From positions 1 to 39,933 of the forward strand of contig NZ_BCRJ01000057.1 of NCBI RefSeq assembly GCF_001552535.1: DNA of 39,933 bases, written 5' to 3'. The position numbers and the translations under genes were made by a program. The notes beneath the pieces were generated by a model. That model had not been told where the DNA came from and did not search any database. It saw nothing but the letters and a program-made list of their open reading frames with translations. The DNA comes from Nocardioides jensenii JCM 1364 = NBRC 14755. Lineage in GTDB: Bacteria; Actinomycetota; Actinomycetes; Propionibacteriales; Nocardioidaceae. Positions 27,273-35,845 of the stretch are shown in pieces. Numbering within the stretch: position 1 is the first letter of the stretch; every line of letters begins with the position of its first letter.

Positions 27273-29558
27273 ATGTCGCTCATGTCACGTGGTGCGTTCA
27301 TCCGGCTCCTGCTCGTCATCGGCCTCCTTGCCGGATGCGTCGCACTGGCCCTCAACAAGGAACCCCGTCTCGGACTCGACCTTCGTGGCGGTACGCAGAT
27401 CACGCTGCAGGCCGAGGACTCGGGTCGGGTCAAGGCCAACGCCGAGTCGGTGGACCGCGCGATCGAGATCCTGCGCGGTCGTGTCGACGCGCTCGGTGTC
27501 GCCGAGCCGACGCTGACCCGGGTCGGCGACGACCGCATCCTGGTCGAGCTGCCCGACCTGCAGGACCCGGAGCGTGCCGTCGAGGCGATCGGAAAGACCG
27601 CCCAGCTGAGCGTTCACCCGGTCGTCGGCCCGGCCGCGTCGAAGGACGCGAAGGTCACCAAGAAGGGTGACGAGATCTTCCAGGACACGGAGTCGGGGGA
27701 GTTCCTCGAGGTCGGCCCGACGGCACTGACGGGCAATGACATCACCAGCGCCAACGCCGTACAGCCGCAGAACAGCGTCGGCTGGGAGGTCACGGTCGAG
27801 TTCACCGGCAAGGGCAGTGACGCCTTCGGCGATCTGAGTGCCAAGGCGGCGTGTGCCAGCGACTACCAGAACCGGATCGCGATCGTGCTGGACGGCGACA
27901 TCATCTCGTCGCCGGGTGTGACCGTCAGCTGTGGCAGCCGCATCGACAACGGCACCAACATCAGCGGCGGCTTCTCCAACAAGGAGGCCAAGGACCTCGC
28001 GATCCTGATCGAGGGCGGCGCCCTGCCCGTCGAGGTCAAGATCATCTCGCAGAGCACGGTCGGCCCGACCCTCGGCGACGCGGCGATCGACGCCTCCGCC
28101 GAGGCCGGCATCATCGGCCTGATCATCACCGGCCTCTTCATCATCATCGTCTACCGCCTGGTCGGCGCACTCGCCGCTGTCGCGCTGACGACGTACGCCG
28201 TCCTCTCCTACGCGATGTTGCTGGCGCTCGGGTCCACGCTGACCCTGCCCGGCCTCGCCGGTTTCGTGCTGGCCATCGGTCTCGCGATCGACGCCAACGT
28301 GCTGGTGTTCGAGAGAGCGAGGGAGGAGTACGCCGAGAATCCGAAGGCGGGCATGAGACGTGCCCTCCAGATCGGCTTCAACAAGGCGTGGACCGCGATC
28401 ATCGACTCCAACGTCACGACCCTGTTGGCTGCCGTACTCCTGTTCCTGCTGGCCTCCGGGTCGGTCAAGGGCTTCGGTGTCACCCTGTCGATCGGTGTCA
28501 TCGCGTCGATGGTCTCCGCGTTGGTGATCGCCCGCGTGCTCACCGAGATCGGTGTCTCCAACAAGTTCGTGGCCAGGCGCCCGCAGATCACCGGTCTGGC
28601 CAACGTCGGTCGAGCCCGCACCTGGCTGACCAAGAAGAACCCGAACATCATGGGCAAGAGCAAGCTCTGGCTCGGCATCTCCGGTGCCGCGCTGATCGTC
28701 TCGCTGATCGGCATCTTCGGTCACGGCCTCAACTACGGTCTCGAGTTCACCGGCGGTCGTTCGCTCGAGTACACCACCGCGAAGCCGATCACGGCCGACA
28801 GCGCCCGTGAGGTCGTCGCGGACGTGGGTCTGCCCGAGGCCGTCGTCCAGATCGTCAAGGGCAGCGACGACGTCGAGCGGGTCTCCATCCGCGCCGGTGA
28901 CATCAGCGACAAGGACAAGGCCGCGATCGAGGCGGGCCTGACCAAGGAGGCCGGCAAGACCACCCAGTTCAGCGATGACACGGTGGCGGCCAGCCTCGGC
29001 CAGGAATTGAAGGAGAAGGCACTGATCGCCTTCGGCATCGCGCTCCTGGTGATGATGCTCTACCTGGCGTTCCGGTTCCACTGGACCTTCGCGGTCTCGG
29101 CCGTGGGGGCGATGTTCCACGACGTGCTCATCGTGACCGGCATCTTCGCCTGGCTCGACAAACCCATCGACGGGCTCTTCCTGGCCTCCGCGTTGACGAT
29201 CGTCGGTCTGTCGGTCAACGACACCGTGGTCGTCTTCGACCGCATTCGAGAACGCTGGCAGGGAACGCGCAGCGGCACGTTCGCCGAGATCAGCAACACG
29301 GCCTGCATCGAGACCATGCCGCGAACGATCAACACCGGTCTGGGCGCCATGTTCATCCTCGGTGCGCTGGCCTTCCTCGGTGGCGACTCGCTGCAGGACT
29401 TCGCGATCGCCCTGCTGCTGGGCCTCATCATCGGTACCTACTCCTCGGTCTTCTCCGCGACCCCGGCCCTGATCCTGCTTCAGAAGTTCTCGCCGTTCTC
29501 GCGCGAGAAGAAGGAGAAGAAGGTCCGCGCGGCCGACGACTCCGGCGCCGTGGTCTGA
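27273..29558 (+). CDS. secDF: Fused protein-export membrane protein SecDF
   Basis: A 761-residue fusion of SecD and SecF, the proton-driven motor that assists SecYEG in moving and releasing exported proteins. SecD part: first helix, LGLDLRGG, P1 head (about 50-250), then helices with GLAIDANVLVFERAREE. SecF part: GLEFTGG near residue 492 and GLSVNDTVVVFDRIRE near 648, both key motifs intact. Actinobacteria more often have separate secD and secF after yajC; here it stands alone. The ATG is preceded by a G-rich stretch. Confidence 0.93.
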   Translation: MSLMSRGAFIRLLLVIGLLAGCVALALNKEPRLGLDLRGGTQITLQAEDSGRVKANAESVDRAIEILRGRVDALGVAEPTLTRVGDDRILVELPDLQDPERAVEAIGKTAQLSVHPVVGPAASKDAKVTKKGDEIFQDTESGEFLEVGPTALTGNDITSANAVQPQNSVGWEVTVEFTGKGSDAFGDLSAKAACASDYQNRIAIVLDGDIISSPGVTVSCGSRIDNGTNISGGFSNKEAKDLAILIEGGALPVEVKIISQSTVGPTLGDAAIDASAEAGIIGLIITGLFIIIVYRLVGALAAVALTTYAVLSYAMLLALGSTLTLPGLAGFVLAIGLAIDANVLVFERAREEYAENPKAGMRRALQIGFNKAWTAIIDSNVTTLLAAVLLFLLASGSVKGFGVTLSIGVIASMVSALVIARVLTEIGVSNKFVARRPQITGLANVGRARTWLTKKNPNIMGKSKLWLGISGAALIVSLIGIFGHGLNYGLEFTGGRSLEYTTAKPITADSAREVVADVGLPEAVVQIVKGSDDVERVSIRAGDISDKDKAAIEAGLTKEAGKTTQFSDDTVAASLGQELKEKALIAFGIALLVMMLYLAFRFHWTFAVSAVGAMFHDVLIVTGIFAWLDKPIDGLFLASALTIVGLSVNDTVVVFDRIRERWQGTRSGTFAEISNTACIETMPRTINTGLGAMFILGALAFLGGDSLQDFAIALLLGLIIGTYSSVFSATPALILLQKFSPFSREKKEKKVRAADDSGAVV

Positions 29559-29577
29559 CTCTGTCGGTGGCGGCGGC

Positions 29578-29583
29578 TAGGGT
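29578..29583 (+). promoter_or_regulatory. -10 element of the leaderless leader peptide
   Basis: TAGGGT followed by 6 nt and a GTG, the same as in front of tatD. It directs attention to the small frame below rather than to the helicase ATG, which is 38 nt further on. Confidence 0.45.
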
Positions 29584-29589
29584 CTGTGG

Positions 29590-29631
29590 GTGCTTGAAGA
29601 CCCCACCCGCCTGACCGGAGCCACACGATGA
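29590..29631 (+). CDS. Candidate 13-residue leader peptide upstream of the helicase
   Basis: GTG followed by twelve codons reads V-L-E-D-P-T-R-L-T-G-A-T-R and stops at TGA, which overlaps the helicase ATG as ATGA. TAGGGT sits 6 nt before the GTG, so the peptide would be the first thing translated on a leaderless mRNA and could couple initiation at the helicase gene. Too short for composition tests; inferred from arrangement alone. Confidence 0.4.
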   Translation: MLEDPTRLTGATR

Positions 29632-31604
29632 CCGAAGCCGCCGAGACCACCAAGGTCGCCGCGTTGCTGGCCGAGGCGGTCGAGGCGCTCGGCGGCCAGG
29701 AGCGGCCCGGTCAGGTGCAGATGGCCGACGCCGTGGCCCGGGCGATGGCCGATGACGAACACCTCCTGGTCCAGGCCGGCACCGGCACCGGAAAGTCGCT
29801 GGCCTACCTGGTGCCGAGCCTGCTGCACGACAAGCGGGTCGTGGTCGCCACCGCGACCCTGGCCCTGCAGCACCAGCTCGTCGAGCGTGACCTCCCGCGC
29901 CTCGTCGATGCGTTGAAGGGCAAGCCCGGCCTCGACACGTCGTACGCCGTCCTCAAGGGCCGGTCCAACTACGCGTGCCTGCACCGCGTGCGTGAGGGAG
30001 CCCCCGACGACCAGGGCGCGCTGGTCGAGCTGCCGACCGGGTCGATGGGCGCCGAGGTGATCAAGCTTCGTGAGTGGGCCGAGAAGGAGGCCACCTCGGG
30101 TGGCACCGGCGAGAAGGACAACGCGCCGCGTCACACCGAGAAGGTCTGGCGTCAGGTCGCGGTCAGCGCCCGCGAGTGCCTGTCCAAGGCGAAGTGCCCG
30201 TTCGGTGAGGAGTGCTTCGCCGAGCAGGCCCGCGAGCGCGCGGCCCAGAGCCAGCTGATCATCACCAACCACAGCCTGCTGGCCATCGACGCCATCGAGG
30301 GGGTGCCGATGATCCCCGACTACGACGCGGTGGTGGTCGACGAGGCCCACGAGGTCACCGCCCGGGTCACGCAGGCAGCCACCGACGAGCTGAGCGTGAG
30401 TGACGTCGAACGAGCCGCACGTCGTGCCCAGCGCTACGTCGACGGCGACGAGGCCAACGAGCTCGACGACGCGGCCGGTGCGCTCAAGGACGCCCTCGAA
30501 CGCACCGAGGCCGGCCGCGTCGACCGCATCGACGAGCAGCTGGCCGACGCGCTGGTGCTGCTGCGCGACGGCGCCCGGGCTTGCCTCGGCGCGATGCCGA
30601 AGGAGTCCGACGACCCCGATCCGGGGCGCAACCAGGCCAAGGCCGGTGTGCAGGAGGTCTTCACCACCGCCGAGCGGATGGCCGCAGACCTCGACTCCGA
30701 CGTGCTCTGGCTCAACGACCGCGAGCCCCAGCGTGGTGGGCCCCAGCTGTGCGTCGCGCCCCTCCAGGTGTGGGGCCCGATGCGCGACAAGCTGCTCACC
30801 GACAAGACCGTGGTCTTCACCTCGGCGACGCTGATGCTCGGTGGTGACTTCACCAACGTCGGCTCGTCGCTGGGCCTCAGGCCGACCGAGCGGATCGCCA
30901 CCACCGAGGTCGTCCAGCGCACCGACGACGTGCTGCCCTGGCGGGGCATCGACGTCGGCTCACCGTTCAACTACGGCCAGCAGGCGATCCTCTACGTGGC
31001 CAGGCACCTGCCACCGCCCGGTCGCGACGGGCTCGGCAAGGCGCAGCTCGACGAGATCGTCGACCTGGTCGACGCCGCCGACGGCCGCACCCTGGGCCTG
31101 TTCTCCAGCAAGCGCGCTGCCGAGGCGGCCGCCGACGAGGTGCGCAGGCGCCTGCCCCACCTGACCACGCTGGCCCAGGGCGAGGCCCAGCTGGCCGAGC
31201 TGCAGAAGCAGTTCGTGGCCGACCCGCACACCTGCCTGTTCGGCACGCTCAGCCTCTGGCAGGGCCTCGACGTGCCCGGCGAGACCTGCCAGCTGGTGCT
31301 GATCGACCGCATCCCGTTCCCGCGGCCCGACGACCCGCTGATGTCGGCGCGCCAGAAGGCCGCCGACCAGTCGGGCGGCAACGGCTTCATGCAGGTCGCG
31401 GCCACCCACGCCGCGTTGCTGCTGGCGCAGGGCTCCGGCCGCCTGATCCGCACGCACACCGACCGGGGCGTGGTCGCGGTGCTCGACCCGCGCCTGGTCA
31501 CCGCGCGCTACGGCAACTTCCTCAAGGCCAGCCTGCCGCCGATGTGGGCCACCACCGACCCGCAGATCGCTCGCAATGCGCTCAAGCGGCTGGCCGGCGC
31601 CTGA
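29628..31604 (+). CDS. DinG/XPD-like ATP-dependent DNA helicase
   Basis: A 658-residue superfamily 2 helicase of the Fe-S DinG/XPD type. Walker A AGTGTGKS near residue 51; motif Ia VVVATATLALQHQL; DEAH box VVVDEAHEV near 239; motif VI QGSGRLIRTHTDRGVVAVLD. Four cysteines, NYACLHR near 117 and ECLSKAKCPFGEECF near 184-196, fit the 4Fe-4S site. These act 5'-3' on R-loops or damaged DNA. No good Shine-Dalgarno; initiation may be coupled to the small frame above. lexA lies 1.5 kb downstream, but on the other strand. Confidence 0.9.
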   Translation: MTEAAETTKVAALLAEAVEALGGQERPGQVQMADAVARAMADDEHLLVQAGTGTGKSLAYLVPSLLHDKRVVVATATLALQHQLVERDLPRLVDALKGKPGLDTSYAVLKGRSNYACLHRVREGAPDDQGALVELPTGSMGAEVIKLREWAEKEATSGGTGEKDNAPRHTEKVWRQVAVSARECLSKAKCPFGEECFAEQARERAAQSQLIITNHSLLAIDAIEGVPMIPDYDAVVVDEAHEVTARVTQAATDELSVSDVERAARRAQRYVDGDEANELDDAAGALKDALERTEAGRVDRIDEQLADALVLLRDGARACLGAMPKESDDPDPGRNQAKAGVQEVFTTAERMAADLDSDVLWLNDREPQRGGPQLCVAPLQVWGPMRDKLLTDKTVVFTSATLMLGGDFTNVGSSLGLRPTERIATTEVVQRTDDVLPWRGIDVGSPFNYGQQAILYVARHLPPPGRDGLGKAQLDEIVDLVDAADGRTLGLFSSKRAAEAAADEVRRRLPHLTTLAQGEAQLAELQKQFVADPHTCLFGTLSLWQGLDVPGETCQLVLIDRIPFPRPDDPLMSARQKAADQSGGNGFMQVAATHAALLLAQGSGRLIRTHTDRGVVAVLDPRLVTARYGNFLKASLPPMWATTDPQIARNALKRLAGA

Positions 31605-31638
31605 GCGAGCAAAGGTCCTGGAGTTCGAGTGACTCCGG

Positions 31639-33069
31639 TCAGCGCACGCCGCAGCGCGAGCGGAACTTCACCCGGTAGTTGCCCAGGCTGCCGTAGTCGC
31701 TGTAGCCGGTGCTGCGCGGGTCTCGAGCACCGACGCCGTCGACGCGCACGTAGTAGGTGCCGGCCGTGCGGGTCCCGACGTAGCTCGCGTCCAGGCCGGT
31801 CGGTGAGCCCGAACGGGCCGACAGCGGGTTGCGCCTGGCCAGCACTCGGCCGTTGCGGTTGAGCAGGGTCAGGGACACGTCGAGGTTCGGGCTGTACGGC
31901 GCGTTGGCGACCTGGACGCTCAGCCGGGCTCGACAGGTCGTGCGCAGGCGGAACACGTCTGTGTCGTTGCGCCTGCCGATCACTCCGGCCCGCGCGAGCC
32001 CGGAGCGCAGGCGGGTGGCCCGGCTCAACCGCGCAGCGTGATCGTCGGCGCGGTACGGCGCCCCGTGTGCGCGCATCACGGAGAGGTCGTTCTCGCGCTC
32101 GGTGGCGCCGACGTACTCGCCGCGGCTCCACTGGGTGAGTGGGCGCAGCGAGGAGCCCATGATCGGGGCCCAGATGCCGTGGCCGGTGTAGTACGCGTTG
32201 CCGTTCTTGCCGTCGTGGCTCAGCCCCAAGGTGTGGCCGGCCTCGTGCGCGACCACGAGCCCCATCTGCTGTGGACGGTTGTCGACCTCGCGCGGGAAGA
32301 CCCAGAAGACGCGGGCGCCGTTGGCGGCGGGGTGGTTGAACACGCCGACCAACGCGACTCCGGCACAGCCCGGACCACCGCAGACCTGGTTGCGGATCGT
32401 GGTCGAGCCGGTGATCACCGAGTGCACGCCGAAGGTCGTGTCGGCGGAGCCGGAACGGGTCAGCGCATCGGCAGGTGGGCGCTCGGTGGTGACGTCGACC
32501 TGGAAGGGGGCGTAGTCCTCCGCGGTCCGGCGCCACGTGCTCTGGATCGCCCGGCGCTCGCCGGCACCGAAACCGGCACGGCCGTTGGTGTCGAAGCCGG
32601 GCGCGTCATAGCACCGCGGGCGCAGGCCCTGGCTCCACTCGGAGTCGCAGACCCGCTCGCCGTCGAAGTCGAGATAGATCGTACGGCGGGAGCCGGGGCG
32701 ACTGTGCAGCCGGAAGGTCTGGGACAGGGGAGCCGAGGCCCGGGCCGCCGGCTCGGCGTCGGATGCTGCCCCGGCACCTTCGAACGTGTCGGCGTAGTAG
32801 AGGCGGTTGCCGCCCGTGAGCCGTGCGGACGGATCCTCGGTGAGAAGGTCCGTGACCTGGTCGACCGTTTGCCCGGCCAGCGCTGCCGCGTCCTTCAACT
32901 CTGACGGGGCGACGCGCTGGCCGCCTGCGGAGGTGAGGTCACGCCCGCCGTCGGGGCTGCCGCTCCCCGCGGTGCCGCTCCCCGCAGTGCCGCTCGCCGG
33001 AACGGCGACAAGCGCCCCGAGGGTGAGGATGCAGACGGAGGTCAGGGTCAGGGTCGTGGCGCGCAGCAT
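31639..33069 (-). CDS. Secreted zinc metalloprotease
   Basis: A 476-residue exported protein: signal peptide (about 1-28), Gly/Ser-rich linker, then a metalloprotease domain with the metzincin-type zinc motif VVAHEAGHTLGLSHDG near residue 271. The C-terminal ~110 residues look like a bacterial pre-peptidase/PPC beta-sandwich (SVQVANAPYSPNLDVSLTLLN...GTYYVRVDGVG). Minus-strand CACGAT is 6 nt before the ATG. Substrate unknown. It is convergent with the helicase and follows lexA. Confidence 0.85.
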   Translation of the reverse strand: MLRATTLTLTSVCILTLGALVAVPASGTAGSGTAGSGSPDGGRDLTSAGGQRVAPSELKDAAALAGQTVDQVTDLLTEDPSARLTGGNRLYYADTFEGAGAASDAEPAARASAPLSQTFRLHSRPGSRRTIYLDFDGERVCDSEWSQGLRPRCYDAPGFDTNGRAGFGAGERRAIQSTWRRTAEDYAPFQVDVTTERPPADALTRSGSADTTFGVHSVITGSTTIRNQVCGGPGCAGVALVGVFNHPAANGARVFWVFPREVDNRPQQMGLVVAHEAGHTLGLSHDGKNGNAYYTGHGIWAPIMGSSLRPLTQWSRGEYVGATERENDLSVMRAHGAPYRADDHAARLSRATRLRSGLARAGVIGRRNDTDVFRLRTTCRARLSVQVANAPYSPNLDVSLTLLNRNGRVLARRNPLSARSGSPTGLDASYVGTRTAGTYYVRVDGVGARDPRSTGYSDYGSLGNYRVKFRSRCGVR

Positions 33070-33135
33070 GGCGTGATCGTGCCACGAATTCGGCGGTACG
33101 TTTCGTGGTACTCGTCGAGACGAGCCGAATGTTGG

Positions 33136-33852
33136 TCAGACCCGGCGCAGGACCGCGGTGACGATGCCGAGGATCGAGGCGTTGGTGCCGTCGATCGGGT
33201 CGTAGGCGTCGTTGTGCGGCATCAGCCAGACCTGGCCGTCCTTGCGCTGGAGGGTCTTCACGGTGGCCTCGCCGTCGATCAGGGCGGCCACGATCTCACC
33301 GTTGCGGGCGGTCTGCTCCTGGCGGACCACGACGTAGTCGCCGCTGCAGATCGCCGCGTCGATCATCGAGTCGCCGGAGACCTCGAGCAGGAACAGCGTG
33401 CCCTCACCGACCAGGGTCTTGGGAAGCGGGAAGATCTCCTCGACCCGCTCGTCGGCCAGGATTGGTCCACCGGCTGCGATGCGCCCCACCACGGGCACGT
33501 AGGTGGCGGCGGGCATGGCGTCGCCGATGCCGGTCTCGTCGATGCCGGTGTCGTCGGCGGCGCTGATCGAACGGCGCGCGGCCAGCACCTCGGGCAGGAA
33601 CACCTCGATCGCGCGGGGTCGGTTCGGGTCGCGCTTGATGAAGCCCTTGGCCTCGAGCACCTTCAGCTGGTGGGAGACCGAGGAGGAGCTGGTCAGCCCG
33701 ACGATCTCGCCGATCTCGCGCATGCTCGGCGGGTAGCCGCGGTTCTCGAGTGAGTCGCGGATCGTGTTCAGGATGCGCTGCTGGCGCGGCGTGAGTCCCG
33801 TCGCGTCCGGGGGGCCGTCGGGGAACTCGGCGACGTTGTCCTTCGATGCCAT
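33136..33852 (-). CDS. lexA: LexA repressor
   Basis: A 238-residue SOS repressor. N-terminal winged helix [16 protein letters not shown]...[24 protein letters not shown]; self-cleavage Ala-Gly in GRIAAGGP near residue 126; nucleophile Ser in SGDSMIDA near 160 and Lys in GEATVKTL near 197. GGAAGG is 7 nt before the ATG. Its promoter (33892-33932) holds a LexA box, so it is autoregulated. In mycobacteria a LysM cell-wall gene sits divergently beside lexA; here a LysM gene is upstream in tandem. Confidence 0.97.
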   Translation of the reverse strand: MASKDNVAEFPDGPPDATGLTPRQQRILNTIRDSLENRGYPPSMREIGEIVGLTSSSSVSHQLKVLEAKGFIKRDPNRPRAIEVFLPEVLAARRSISAADDTGIDETGIGDAMPAATYVPVVGRIAAGGPILADERVEEIFPLPKTLVGEGTLFLLEVSGDSMIDAAICSGDYVVVRQEQTARNGEIVAALIDGEATVKTLQRKDGQVWLMPHNDAYDPIDGTNASILGIVTAVLRRV

Positions 33853-33891
33853 CGGGGTGCCTTCCGCAGTGCTGGTCCTGGTGGGGTTCTC

Positions 33892-33920
33892 AACCTAGCC
33901 CGATTCGCCCGTCGGTTCAA
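33892..33920 (-). promoter_or_regulatory. lexA promoter
   Basis: On the minus strand TTGAAC (33920-33915) and TAGGTT (33897-33892), spaced exactly 17 bp. The -35 lies inside the LexA box at 33917-33932, giving simple steric autorepression. Confidence 0.6.
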
Positions 33921-33932
33921 ACACCTGTTCGA
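33917..33932. promoter_or_regulatory. LexA (SOS) box of lexA
   Basis: TCAAACACCTGTTCGA matches the actinobacterial TCGAACN4GTTCGA palindrome with one mismatch, about 65 bp before the lexA start. Confidence 0.75.
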
Positions 33933-33982
33933 ACGTGTCGTGGGTCGATTTCGAGGTGGTCGATCGGGGTTGTCGGGAAGCG

Positions 33983-34018
33983 CAAAGGGCGGGACTCGCG
34001 TGGGAGTCCCGCCCTTTG
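33983..34018 (-). terminator. Terminator between the LysM gene and lexA
   Basis: Perfect 15-bp stem (33983-33997 with 34004-34018), 6-nt loop, 55 bp past the LysM stop. CTTTG follows on either strand, so it could work in both directions. It separates the two SOS genes into independent units. Confidence 0.75.
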
Positions 34019-34072
34019 TCTTCCCCATCCGCAGGCCGGGGTCGAGTCGAACCTGCGGAAGCTGTGTGGCGC

Positions 34073-34438
34073 TCAGTCGAGCGGGACGTAGATCTCCTGG
34101 CCGGCGACCAGCATGGAGGAGTCGAGGGCGTTGAGCTCCTTGATGGTGTGCACCATCTCGCGCACCTCGCCGTCCTCGGCCAGGTCGGCGGCGATCGCCC
34201 ACAGGGTGTCGCCTGCCTCGACGGTCACGGCCCGGGTGGGCTGATCGACGCCGGCGTGGTTGGTGGCCATCGAGGAGGCGCCGAAGAGGAAGGCGGCGGC
34301 GAGCACGACGAGCATCGCGGCGACGAAGACGGCCAGGCGACCGCGACGCGTCAGGCGCACCTGGCCGGCCGAGCGCTGCGTCGTCGAGCGCTGCGTGGTC
34401 GGGCTCAGCGTGGTCGGGCTCAGGGTGATGGTGCTCAT
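34073..34438 (-). CDS. SOS-controlled LysM membrane protein (YneA/DivS/ChiZ-like candidate)
   Basis: A 121-residue protein: Ser/Thr-rich cytoplasmic N-terminus (about 1-30), one hydrophobic helix (LAVFVAAMLVVLAAAFLFGA), a short linker, and a C-terminal LysM domain VEAGDTLWAIAADLAEDGEVREMVHTIKELN...EIYVPLD that binds peptidoglycan. The ATG is fixed by GGAGG 4 nt upstream. Three LexA boxes lie 100-167 bp upstream. Layout (TM plus LysM next to lexA) matches SOS cell-division suppressors such as YneA and Rv2719c; the function is inferred from that. Confidence 0.8.
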   Translation of the reverse strand: MSTITLSPTTLSPTTQRSTTQRSAGQVRLTRRGRLAVFVAAMLVVLAAAFLFGASSMATNHAGVDQPTRAVTVEAGDTLWAIAADLAEDGEVREMVHTIKELNALDSSMLVAGQEIYVPLD

Positions 34439-34537
34439 GGGGACCTCCGGGGGAAGGGGGTGGTCTGTGTCCGACGAATGTCTACAGACGACCACCGACA
34501 ACGGGCTTCCGGAGCAGGGGATCGATCAAACTTTCGA

Positions 34538-34553
34538 TCGAACACATGTACGA
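34538..34553. promoter_or_regulatory. LexA box 1 of the LysM gene
   Basis: TCGAACACATGTACGA, one mismatch from a perfect TCGAACACATGTTCGA palindrome. Confidence 0.75.
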
Positions 34554-34556
34554 CGG

Positions 34557-34572
34557 TAGAGCATGTGTTCGA
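34557..34572. promoter_or_regulatory. LexA box 2 of the LysM gene
   Basis: TAGAGCATGTGTTCGA, on the other strand TCGAACACATGCTCTA: one perfect half site and a weaker second half with two mismatches. Confidence 0.5.
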
Positions 34573-34589
34573 ACGATGCAAGAACCCGG

Positions 34590-34605
34590 CCGAACAATTG
34601 TTCGA
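34590..34605. promoter_or_regulatory. LexA box 3 of the LysM gene
   Basis: CCGAACAATTGTTCGA contains the perfect 14-bp palindrome CGAACAATTGTTCG (34591-34604), the best match of the three. Confidence 0.75.
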
Positions 34606-34644
34606 CCGGGTACTCGGTGTCCGAGGAGCGAGCGGCGGGAGACC

Positions 34645-35754
34645 TCAGCGGCGTACCCGCACCACCTTCGAACGCGCCGGGCGGCACTCACCCAAGGTCA
34701 CGAAGGAGACCGGCGCCTCGACGTAGAACCTGCCGGGCTTGCGGCCCGCGCGACGCAGCACCCAGTTGCCCGCGGCCGTCGTACGCACCCTGCCGACGCG
34801 GGCGGCGCGGCGGGTCCCCGGCATGACGCGCATGAGGTTGACCACCTGGCGGGAGCGGCAGGCGGCCAGCGTCGAGGTGAGGCGACCCTCGAAGCGCTTG
34901 GTCCGCACCCGGTAGGCGAAGCTGGCCGCACGAGCGCGCTTGGGGCAGCCGGTGTCGTTGTAGGCCGCGGCCAGGGGGCACATGTCGCCCCGCTCGTAGC
35001 CGTCGGAGTCGGCGTCCGGATCGCACGGGTCGCCGAGGCCGTTGCGGTTCATGTCGCGCTGGTTGGCGTTGGCATGGCCGGGGCAGTTGTCCGAGGCGTT
35101 GGCCACGCCGTCGCCGTCGATGTCGGGGTCGCACGCGTTGCCGAGGCCGTCGCCGTCCCGGTCTGCCTGGTCGTAGTTGTCGACCTCGGGGCAGTTGTCC
35201 TTCCTGTTCTCCCAGGAGTCGTCGTCGATGTCGCAGTCGTAGACGACCTTGACCGACCACGACGTCAGGGTGCCGGCCGGGCTGCTCTGCAGGAAGGGTG
35301 GCGTGTTGGTCACCTTCAGGGTCCAGGTCCCGTTGGCCTGACCACCCGTCAAGGCACCGATCGGGGAGGCGGAGGTGGCGGTGCCGGACCTGCCGTCCGG
35401 CGTCGCCAGGCTGACCGTGAGGTTGTTCGGCGCGGGGTGCGTGATCGCGAAGGTCGCCGTTGCCGAGATCACGGTCCCGGGCCGGTAGGCCGCCACGGGG
35501 ACGGTGGCACTCACGGACGTCGTCTGGAACACGGGACTGGCGGGGATCGCGGCACCCTGGCCGGCCCGCGTGATGGTGCAGGTCGCCTCGGTGGGCAGGT
35601 CGTCGAAGTCGTCGGCCGTGACGCTCGACGACGTGACGCTCGACGATGCGACGCTCGAGGCCGTGGCCACTCCCGCCGCGCCGGTCACGCCCGCCAGGCC
35701 GGTCAGTGCGAGCGTCAAGATGCTGGTGCGGGCAACGAGCGCGCGGACAGACAT
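34645..35754 (-). CDS. Secreted P-domain/thrombospondin type 3 repeat protein
   Basis: A 369-residue exported protein: signal peptide (about 1-32), a proprotein-convertase-like P domain (about 55-190; ITHPAPNNLTVSLATPDG, GTWTLKVTN, LTSWSVKVVYDC), then calcium-binding thrombospondin-3 type repeats (DRDGDGLGNACDPDIDGDGVANASDNCP) at about 205-280 and a basic beta-rich C-terminus ending RSKVVRVRR. No protease domain, so it is an adhesion or structural surface protein by inference. GAGGGG precedes the ATG by 5 nt. Confidence 0.8.
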   Translation of the reverse strand: MSVRALVARTSILTLALTGLAGVTGAAGVATASSVASSSVTSSSVTADDFDDLPTEATCTITRAGQGAAIPASPVFQTTSVSATVPVAAYRPGTVISATATFAITHPAPNNLTVSLATPDGRSGTATSASPIGALTGGQANGTWTLKVTNTPPFLQSSPAGTLTSWSVKVVYDCDIDDDSWENRKDNCPEVDNYDQADRDGDGLGNACDPDIDGDGVANASDNCPGHANANQRDMNRNGLGDPCDPDADSDGYERGDMCPLAAAYNDTGCPKRARAASFAYRVRTKRFEGRLTSTLAACRSRQVVNLMRVMPGTRRAARVGRVRTTAAGNWVLRRAGRKPGRFYVEAPVSFVTLGECRPARSKVVRVRR

Positions 35755-35845
35755 GTGAACCCCTCATCGGATGAAGGCACGCCTGTGGGCGCACGGGGAT
35801 CAGGCTAGGTCAAGCGCGGACGGCGAGTGAGCGTTTCCATTGATT

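Noticed and set aside
34688..35794. Out-of-frame 368-codon ORF starting after TAGCCT-N7-GTG
   Set aside because: Overlaps the P-domain protein in another frame and lacks domains; the -10-like match is probably chance, or marks the 5' end of the real gene's leader.
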